A stretch of 7,554 nucleotides of DNA from JBQTIM01 sp052388135 (GTDB lineage: Bacteria; Elusimicrobiota; Elusimicrobia; FEN-1173), in NCBI GenBank assembly GCA_052388135.1, contig JBQTIM010000208.1:1-7554 (forward strand), written 5' to 3'. Of this stretch, positions 1 to 5,097 are shown piece by piece. Below the pieces are notes generated by a model, which made no database searches, had not been told where the DNA came from, and was given only the letters and a program-made list of their open reading frames with translations. The first letter of the stretch is position 1, and every line of letters begins with the position of its first letter. A program made the position numbers and the translations under genes.

Positions 1-128
1 CGCTACTCCAAAAAGAGTTTCTGCGTGGAATTTCTATTTACCCGCCCGCCCGACGGAAAAGCCGTTCAAAATGGGGTAACTTCCGCCGCCGCGCTCCGCG
101 CGGCCGCCCCGCTTTGCCCGCCCGCCCT
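1..128. other. Non-coding sequence beyond the terminator
   Basis: I see no gene, RNA or clear regulatory site here. The stretch is GC-rich and low in complexity. Its only structure is a near-identical 15-base direct repeat, TTT(A/G)CCCGCCCGCCC, at 37-51 and 113-127, and short GC palindromes around 92-106. It lies beyond the terminator that ends the minus-strand run, so it is probably the spacer to the next transcription unit. Confidence 0.5.
37..127. repeat. Short direct repeat pair, TTT(A/G)CCCGCCCGCCC
   Basis: Two 15-base copies at 37-51 and 113-127 match at 14 of 15 positions and are 76 bp apart start to start. The repeated unit is low complexity (CCCG tandem), so replication slippage or plain compositional bias explains it as well as any function. 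No inverted repeats or transposase gene accompany it. Confidence 0.35.
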
Positions 129-168
129 AAAAAGAAAAGAGCCCAACCGCTTAAAGCAGTTGGACTCT
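129..168 (-). terminator. Intrinsic terminator after tRNA-Asp
   Basis: Read on the minus strand, a 14-bp stem (arms 168-155 and 151-138, with two or three G-U pairs) closes a three-base loop. It is followed at once by TTTTCTTTTT (138-129). A long stem directly followed by a U-rich tract is the classical rho-independent form. It lies 27 bp after the tRNA-Asp CCA end, so it terminates the tRNA transcript and any read-through from the glycan operon. Confidence 0.9.
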
Positions 169-194
169 ATTTCTCGGTGCGCGTGTTTCGTAAA

Positions 195-273
195 TGGCGG
201 GGTCGACGGGATTTGAACCCGCGGTCTCCGCCTTGACAGGGCGGCGTGTTAGGCCGAGCTACACCACGACCCC
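195..273 (-). tRNA. tRNA-Asp (anticodon GUC), CCA encoded
   Basis: The minus strand folds into a complete cloverleaf. The acceptor GGGGTCG (273-267) pairs with CGACCCC. A D-arm with GTGT/ACAC follows, then an anticodon stem CCGCC/GGCGG with loop CTGTCAA, giving anticodon GTC, which reads Asp codons. The T-arm is GCGGG-TTCAAAT-CCCGT, and G is the discriminator base. The 3' CCA is encoded (197-195). It follows tRNA-Val by 220 bp on the same strand and is closed by a strong terminator, so the two are probably one transcript. Confidence 0.97.
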
Positions 274-493
274 AAATCGTTTCGTTCTTTCGCCGGTCCG
301 CTTTGATGGTTTCCGGGCTGTCACCCTTCAACCACTTCCACGGCTCCTCGCATCGGCCGCAGCGCGGCATGTAAGGCCGAGCTGCCCCAAAAGCTTGCGT
401 CCATCGGACAAGCGGGATGAATCGGGACTTACGCGAACGGCGCAGGTAGCTTTGGAAAGCTTGTTGTCGCCGGCGCCCGGGCTTTCTCAAATC
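274..493. other. Spacer between the two tRNA genes, with a tRNA-Asp-like fragment
   Basis: No protein gene is supported in these 220 bases; the open frames that cross them are made largely of tRNA sequence. At 360-383 a 24-base stretch matches 21 of 24 bases of the D-arm to anticodon-loop part of the neighbouring tRNA-Asp (237-260), in the same orientation. The rest of a cloverleaf is not present around it. A small AGCTTT/AAAGCT inverted repeat occurs near 451-464. The spacer is probably removed during tRNA processing. Confidence 0.45.
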
Positions 494-565
494 TGGGCGG
501 TACAGGATTTGAACCTGTGGCATCTCGCGTGTAAGGCGAGCGCTCTACCGCTGAGCTAACCGCCC
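494..565 (-). tRNA. tRNA-Val (anticodon UAC), CCA not encoded
   Basis: The minus strand gives acceptor GGGCGGT (565-559) pairing with ACCGCCC. A D-arm GCTC...GAGC follows, then anticodon stem CTCGC/GCGAG with loop CTTACAC, giving anticodon TAC, which reads Val codons. The T-arm is ACAGG-TTCAAAT-CCTGT and the discriminator is A (494). The next three bases read GAT, so CCA must be added after transcription, unlike in the neighbouring tRNA-Asp. It starts 71 bp after the stop of the dehydrogenase gene. Confidence 0.97.
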
Positions 566-611
566 GCATGATATCACTATTTCAACAAGACCGGAACCGT
601 CGGATGATTTT

Positions 612-640
612 AGTATATTCCGGCGGAAATTGCAGGTCAG
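612..640 (-). promoter_or_regulatory. Candidate sigma-70 promoter for the tRNA-Val/tRNA-Asp unit
   Basis: On the minus strand CTGACC (640-635, four of six bases of TTGACA) is followed after 17 bp by TATACT (617-612, five of six bases of TATAAT). Transcription would begin near 605, giving a 5' leader of about 40 bases before tRNA-Val. The -35 box contains the TGA stop codon of the dehydrogenase gene. No terminator is visible between that gene and the tRNAs, so the tRNAs could also receive operon read-through. Confidence 0.4.
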
Positions 641-1596
641 CCCTCGACGGGAGATGGCGGGGCGCGGCCCTCCAGGACGGCGGCGATGTTCTCGGCAGCG
701 AGCAAAGACATGCGCTCGCGCGCCTCCACCGTCGCGGAGCCCGCGTGGGGCAGAAGGACGGCGTTGGGCAGTTCAGCCAGACCGGGGGCGAGGCTCGGTT
801 CTTTCTCGTAGACGTCCAGGCCGGCGGCGAAGAGGCGGCCCGACCGCAGGGCGTCCACCAGCGCGGCCTCATCCACCACCGGGCCGCGGGCCGTGTTGAT
901 CAGGACGGCCGTGGGTTTCATCATCGCCAGTTGGGCCTTGCCGATGAGCCCGCGGGTCTCCGCCGTAAGCCGCGCGTGGACTGAGACGAAATCGCTTTCG
1001 CGCAGGAGGTCCTCCAAGCCCGTCTTGCGGGCGCCCAATTCCTTTTCCAAAGTTTCGTTCCGACTCCGGCCGGAATAAAGGACATTCATCCCGAATCCCT
1101 TGGACATCAGGGCCATGGCCGTTCCGATGCGGCCTGCGCCGACGATCCCCAAGGTCTTTCCGGACACGTCCGTGCCGAGGAGCAGCATGGGCCCCCAGCC
1201 GCGGAATCCGCCCGAACGGGTGAGCACATCACCTTCGGCCACGCGGCGGGCGGCCGCGAAGAGAAGGGCCCAGGCCAACTCGGCCGTGGCGCGGGTGAGA
1301 ACGCCGGGCGTGTTGGTTACCACCGCGCCGGCCCGCCGTGCGGCCGCCAGATCGATGTTGTCGTAGCCCACGGCGTAGTTGGCCACCACCCGCACGCCCC
1401 GAGCGGCTTCGAAAAACTCCTTGTCCACCTTGTCCACGAGCTGGGTGAGAACCGCCGCCCGGCCTTTCACGGCCGTCAGAAGTTCCTCGCGCGACAAGGG
1501 CCGGTCGTGCGGGCTCACCTCCACGTCGAAGCGGCGGCGAAGCAAATCCAAACCGGGCTCCGGGATGCGCCGGGTGACGTAAACGTTCGGCTTCAT
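637..1596 (-). CDS. D-2-hydroxyacid dehydrogenase (glyoxylate/hydroxypyruvate reductase-like)
   Basis: This 319-residue protein belongs to the D-isomer-specific 2-hydroxyacid dehydrogenases, which reduce 2-oxoacids such as glyoxylate or hydroxypyruvate with NAD(P)H in the cytoplasm. The N-terminal substrate domain (about 1-100) leads into a Rossmann domain with G153-x-G155-x2-G158. The family's catalytic set is in place: R237 in NTARGP, E266 in DVYEKEP and H284 in LPHAGSAT. After the second beta strand the sequence reads SGRSR (175-179) with no acidic residue, which favours NADPH. Its length is typical for the family. The ATG overlaps the TGA of the upstream glycosyltransferase (ATGA), indicating translational coupling. 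The same frame stays open upstream, but that part lies over the glycosyltransferase gene and has no family similarity, so ATG 1596 is chosen. The exact substrate cannot be read from sequence; a sugar-acid role in the glycan operon is possible but unproven. Confidence 0.93.
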   Translation of the reverse strand: MKPNVYVTRRIPEPGLDLLRRRFDVEVSPHDRPLSREELLTAVKGRAAVLTQLVDKVDKEFFEAARGVRVVANYAVGYDNIDLAAARRAGAVVTNTPGVLTRATAELAWALLFAAARRVAEGDVLTRSGGFRGWGPMLLLGTDVSGKTLGIVGAGRIGTAMALMSKGFGMNVLYSGRSRNETLEKELGARKTGLEDLLRESDFVSVHARLTAETRGLIGKAQLAMMKPTAVLINTARGPVVDEAALVDALRSGRLFAAGLDVYEKEPSLAPGLAELPNAVLLPHAGSATVEARERMSLLAAENIAAVLEGRAPPSPVEG

Positions 1597-2726
1597 GGCG
1601 AGGCGCGGGCGATTTCTTTGTAAAGGCTCTCGTAGCGGGTCGCCGCCCGAGACAGGCTGTAAAACTCCGCCACGCGGGCCCGGGCCGCCTCTCCCAGCCG
1701 GCGGCGGCCTTCGATGGGGAGGGCCAGCAACTCGTCCAGAGCGCGCGCCAAGCCCTCCGGATCGCCCGCTGGGACGACCTTCCCCGTCTCGCCCACCATC
1801 GCCCCGGAATCCCCCACGTCGGTAACGGCGCAAGGCACCCCGCAGGCCATGGCTTCCCCCACGGCGTTGGGGAACCCCTCGCCGAGGGAGGAGGAGGCGG
1901 CGACGTCCAGGGCGGCCGTCAGCCGGGGAACATCTCCCCGCCGTCCCAGCAGGTGGAACCGGGAGCGCGGCCCCGCCGCGTCCACGGCGCGGACCAAATC
2001 CGGGTTTCCCCACTCAACGCCGTCGCCGCACAGCAAAAAGTGAACGCGGGCCGTTTTCATCCGGGCCGCCGCCGCCGCGAACGAGCGATGGTCCTTTAAG
2101 GGATCAAAACGCCCGACGAGCCCCACAAGAAGCGCGTCCTCCGGCAAATCCAGCTCCCTCCGCACGGACGCCCGCGCCTCGGGGTCCGGCTTGAACTCGG
2201 CGAGATCGAAGCCGTTCGGGATCACCGCCATCTTCGCGGCGTCGTAACCCAACGCGGCATGTACGCGCCGCGAGGCCTCCGAACAGCAAACGATCCGCGC
2301 CGGCAGCGCCCTCGACAACCGGGCGCAGGCCCGCGCCGTGAACAGAGTGGAGCGCTTGTTGAAGGCCGGGTCCAAATTGCTGTGATGAACGCCCCAAACC
2401 ACCGGCGGACCGCCCGCCAACTTCGCCGCCAGCCCGCCCAAAAGATCGGCGTGGTACATCCAGGTTTGAACGACTCCCGGCCGCCGCGCGCGCAGACGGA
2501 CGGCCAAACGCGCCAGGCCCCGAGGATCGGGAACGCCGCGGCGCATGCCCAGCCCGCTCACGGGCACGCCCAGGGCGCGAATTTTCTCCGCCAGCGGCCC
2601 GTCCCCCGTCATGGAAACCACCTCGGGCTCGAACGCATCGCGGTCCAGCCGCGACAACAGCCTGAACAGCATCACCTCCGCCCCGCCCACCGCCAGCCCG
2701 GCGATGACGTGAACGGTCCGGATCAA
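1593..2726 (-). CDS. GT4-family glycosyltransferase
   Basis: This 377-residue protein is a GT-B fold, retaining glycosyltransferase of family GT4, which moves a sugar from a nucleotide donor to a glycan acceptor at the cytoplasmic face of the membrane. The N-terminal acceptor domain begins with the usual short strand and glycine loop (VHVIAGLAVGGAE, residues 5-17). The donor domain has GRFDPLKDH (205-213), whose R206 and K211 match the phosphate-binding pair of the family, and the EX7E motif E283-E291 within GEGFPNAVGE. There is no signal peptide or membrane segment. The start codon is TTG, chosen because the protein then begins exactly where GT4 proteins begin; no clear Shine-Dalgarno sequence precedes it. 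Its TGA overlaps the ATG of the dehydrogenase gene. Donor and acceptor sugars cannot be inferred. Confidence 0.92.
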   Translation of the reverse strand: MIRTVHVIAGLAVGGAEVMLFRLLSRLDRDAFEPEVVSMTGDGPLAEKIRALGVPVSGLGMRRGVPDPRGLARLAVRLRARRPGVVQTWMYHADLLGGLAAKLAGGPPVVWGVHHSNLDPAFNKRSTLFTARACARLSRALPARIVCCSEASRRVHAALGYDAAKMAVIPNGFDLAEFKPDPEARASVRRELDLPEDALLVGLVGRFDPLKDHRSFAAAAARMKTARVHFLLCGDGVEWGNPDLVRAVDAAGPRSRFHLLGRRGDVPRLTAALDVAASSSLGEGFPNAVGEAMACGVPCAVTDVGDSGAMVGETGKVVPAGDPEGLARALDELLALPIEGRRRLGEAARARVAEFYSLSRAATRYESLYKEIARASP

Positions 2727-2748
2727 GCGCCGCGCCGGCCGGAGAGGC

Positions 2749-3038
2749 TCAAACGCCGCTCCACTCCGAAATGTATTCCCGCAAGACCTCCTGCCAAGGC
2801 CTCGCGTCGTTCAGCCCCATAAGGTCGAGCCGGAAATTGCGCAGCGCCTCCGACCGCCCGCGGGGAGCGGGCAGCGGAAACGCGCTGGAGGAAACGGGCG
2901 TCACCTTCGCGCGCAGGAGGAATTTAGGGGTTTTCCTCGTCGAATTGAGCGCCGTCCAATCGGAAGACGGTCCTGGGGCCCTGTGAGATGCGGAAGAGAC
3001 GTTTTCTTTCGGGAGGATGGGAAGCTGGCCGGCGCCAC
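2749..3038 (-). pseudogene. Probable small gene of unknown function, broken by two frameshifts
   Basis: The gap between the epimerase and the glycosyltransferase contains protein-like sequence in three successive frames. A GTG at 3038 opens MAPASFPSSRKK. Dropping one A from the run at 3002-3005 continues into RLFRISQGPRTVFRLDG. Dropping one C from the run at 2927-2930 continues through DEENPKFLLRAKVTP to a TGA at 2749. The rebuilt protein would be about 95 residues and end 22 bp before the glycosyltransferase start. Third positions are G/C in about 79% of codons in the middle segment and 83% in the last, but about 66% in the first half of the only uninterrupted frame. That frame is a 98-codon reading from TTG 3045 that overlaps the epimerase stop (TTGA), and it is the alternative gene model. 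I recognise no family. Sequencing error in the homopolymers would give the same picture as true decay. Confidence 0.4.
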
Positions 3039-3041
3039 GGG

Positions 3042-4064
3042 TCAAAGCCGGCGGGCCAGAGAAGGCTGCGTTGCGATCCAGGCCAAGAGGCGCCGCACGC
3101 CCTCGGCGGGGCGCACGACGGGCTTCCAGCCCAAAGTCCTCTCCACGGCCTTCGTCTCGCTGACGTATACCCGCTGATCTCCAGGCCGCCAGTCTGAGAA
3201 TCGCAAAGGGATCCGACGGCCCAATTCCTTCTCCAGCAAAGCCGTCAACTCGCGCAACGACAAGGTGTTTTCCGGGCCGCCCCCAACGTTGAAGACACGC
3301 CCTTGGGTCTTCCGGATGTTCCGCATGGAGAGCAGGAAGGCCTCCACGAGATCGTCCACGAAAAGGAGGTCCCGCACCTGGCGGCCGTCCCCGTAGATCC
3401 GGATGGGTTTGCCTTGCAGGGCGGCGATGCAGAAGTGCGCCACCCAGCCCTGGTCTTCGTTGCCGAATTGGCGGGGCCCGTAGATGCAGGACATACGGAA
3501 CACGACGGTGCGGAGGCCGTAGATTCGGTGATAGTCCCGCGCGTATTGATCCGCCGCCCCTTTGGAGCAGCCGTACGGCGAATGGAAGTCGAGGCCGCGG
3601 CTTTCCGGCACCCCCCCCGGGAGTCCGTTGTAAGCGTAACGCCCATTCACCACACGCACGCCGACGTCCTCCATCCCTCCATAAACTTTATTGGTCGATG
3701 TGTAGTGAAAAACCGCCCGCGGGCATTCGCGTCGGCAAGCCTCCAGCACGTTGAAGGCGCCCAGTGCGTTGGTTTCGAAATCCATGCGCGGGTCCGCCAC
3801 CGACGTTGTGACCGCGACCTGAGCGGCGAAATGAAAAACCCCGTCCGCACCTCGAAAAAGGCCTCTCAAAGACCGCGCGTCCCTCACGTCCGCCCGATGA
3901 AACTGCAACCGCCGCCCCGCGCCGGACTTCAGCCACTCCACGTTGGCTGTCACACCCTTGCGCGCCAAGGCGTCTACGATCACGACTCGATGGCCTTCGC
4001 TCAGGAGCCGGCGCGAAACGTTGCTGCCGATAAAACCGGCCCCCCCCGTCACGACGAATTTCAT
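3042..4064 (-). CDS. rfbE: CDP-paratose 2-epimerase (CDP-tyvelose epimerase) family protein
   Basis: This 340-residue extended short-chain dehydrogenase most resembles the RfbE/Tyv group. That group interconverts CDP-paratose and CDP-tyvelose by NAD+-dependent oxidation and re-reduction at C2, giving a 3,6-dideoxyhexose donor for O-antigen. Visible features are the nucleotide-binding TGGAGFIG (6-13), the STNKVYG strand (123-129) with the Ser/Thr partner, catalytic Y164 and K168 in HSPYGCSKGAADQY (161-174), the RQFGNEDQGWV segment (198-208) and GRQVRDLLFVDD (227-238). These group-specific blocks make a generic UDP-glucose 4-epimerase less likely. Length is normal for the group. ATG 4064 follows GGGGG with a four-base spacer, 34 bp after the methyltransferase stop. 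The CDP-paratose-making genes are not in the window, so the true substrate may be a different nucleotide sugar. Confidence 0.85.
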   Translation of the reverse strand: MKFVVTGGAGFIGSNVSRRLLSEGHRVVIVDALARKGVTANVEWLKSGAGRRLQFHRADVRDARSLRGLFRGADGVFHFAAQVAVTTSVADPRMDFETNALGAFNVLEACRRECPRAVFHYTSTNKVYGGMEDVGVRVVNGRYAYNGLPGGVPESRGLDFHSPYGCSKGAADQYARDYHRIYGLRTVVFRMSCIYGPRQFGNEDQGWVAHFCIAALQGKPIRIYGDGRQVRDLLFVDDLVEAFLLSMRNIRKTQGRVFNVGGGPENTLSLRELTALLEKELGRRIPLRFSDWRPGDQRVYVSETKAVERTLGWKPVVRPAEGVRRLLAWIATQPSLARRL

Positions 4065-4098
4065 GATGCCCCCATGGAACCGATTCCCGTCTGAATAC

Positions 4099-5097
4099 TC
4101 AGCGTCCCGGGCATCTAAAAACCCGGCCCAACCGCTTGAAAAAATACTTCGGGTCCCGCACCAATCTCCAGACAGCCCGATGAAAAAGACCGAGAAGGAA
4201 CAGCAATGGGCTCGCCCACAGGCCGAACTGTTCCCGCCGCCAGAACATCTTATAGGTCGGGGCCGGAACTCCGGCCTTCGACGGACTCGCCAAAATCCAC
4301 ACCTCTCCGTAAGGGTCGTACCGGTGGCCGGTGAGGCGAAGGCCTGCTGCGGCGAGCATGTTCGCGAAGGTTTTGTGCGTGAAAATCGTGTTGTGGCAGA
4401 CGTTCATCCATTCCCAGGAAAAAAAGTGGAAGGACCAAGGGTACGTGGGAATGGAGAAAAACAAAATTCCGTCTTCGGCCGTAATTTTTCGCAGCCAGCG
4501 AGTCATTTCCAGAGGGTCCGAAAGATGTTCGTACGTGTGATGCGTGTAGATCAGATTGAAATGTCCGGGCGGAAAAGTCCCATCGGCAAAAGGACGGGGG
4601 ACGATGCCCAAGTCAAATTCCTTGTTGCCGAAAGCGGCCAATTGAGGGTCCGGTTCGAACCCGTGCACCTCCCATCCGCGCTGCCGAAGGACGTCCAAGG
4701 AAATTCCCACGCCGCACCCCACATCCAAGGCGCGCCCGACGGCCGCCGGCGAGCCCACCTGGTCCCGGATCCAATTCAATTGCTTCTCCACATGCCGTCT
4801 CTTGGCTTCCAAAAACGGCGCGGTGAACTTCTCCGCGTTCAGGGAATGGTAAAAACCGCCCTCATAGAGCGTCGACATCAAAGCGTCGACTGGCCGAGGA
4901 TTCTGGAACACCAGGGCGCAGTCCTTGCAGACCACCCAGCGACTGCGCCGGATGGTCTCTTTGAGATGCGGAAGGTAAATATCGTTCAGGGCGTTCACCG
5001 TGGCGGAGAACCGCCCGCCCCCGCAAAGAGGACAGGCGATCGGAGCCAACAAGGACGGGGCCTTATCCACCGAAGAGATGATCGGCGGCGACGGCAC
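4099..5097 (-). CDS. Zinc-ribbon SAM-dependent methyltransferase, class I
   Basis: This 332-residue protein is probably a SAM-dependent methyltransferase acting on a glycan or glycan precursor. An N-terminal zinc ribbon has C22-x2-C25 (CPLCGGG) and C57-x2-C60 (CKDCALVFQNPRP). The Rossmann-like catalytic domain shows motif I D125-VGCGVG (125-131), acidic E148 at the end of the next strand, and THHTYEHLSDP (185-195), the pattern seen in Methyltransf_23-type proteins. Near the C-terminus a hydrophobic stretch (about 291-310) beside basic residues could anchor it to the membrane. The start is GTG 5097, three bases after GGAGGA; this places 35 bp of overlap with the preceding gene. A GTG at 5070 would also keep the zinc ribbon but has no such ribosome site. 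The substrate and methylated atom are unknown. Confidence 0.88.
   Translation of the reverse strand: MPSPPIISSVDKAPSLLAPIACPLCGGGRFSATVNALNDIYLPHLKETIRRSRWVVCKDCALVFQNPRPVDALMSTLYEGGFYHSLNAEKFTAPFLEAKRRHVEKQLNWIRDQVGSPAAVGRALDVGCGVGISLDVLRQRGWEVHGFEPDPQLAAFGNKEFDLGIVPRPFADGTFPPGHFNLIYTHHTYEHLSDPLEMTRWLRKITAEDGILFFSIPTYPWSFHFFSWEWMNVCHNTIFTHKTFANMLAAAGLRLTGHRYDPYGEVWILASPSKAGVPAPTYKMFWRREQFGLWASPLLFLLGLFHRAVWRLVRDPKYFFKRLGRVFRCPGR

Noticed and set aside
167..523. 118-codon minus-strand frame across the tRNAs
   Set aside because: It is made of tRNA-Asp and spacer sequence, is rich in Arg and Pro, and has no recognisable domain.
194..559. 121-codon plus-strand frame beginning MAGSTGFEPAV
   Set aside because: It is the antisense translation of both tRNA genes and their spacer. 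The GSTGFEPAV start is the well-known artefact of reading the T-arm and acceptor of a tRNA backwards.
1597..2013. Upstream extension of the dehydrogenase frame to 458 codons
   Set aside because: The extra 139 codons are low-complexity Gly/Arg/Pro sequence over the glycosyltransferase gene. The family N-terminus begins at ATG 1596.
4111..4130. CCGGG/CCCGG inverted repeat with a T-rich stretch near the end of the methyltransferase gene, considered as a terminator
   Set aside because: The stem is only five base pairs, the T-rich run is in the loop and not after the stem, and it lies within coding sequence.
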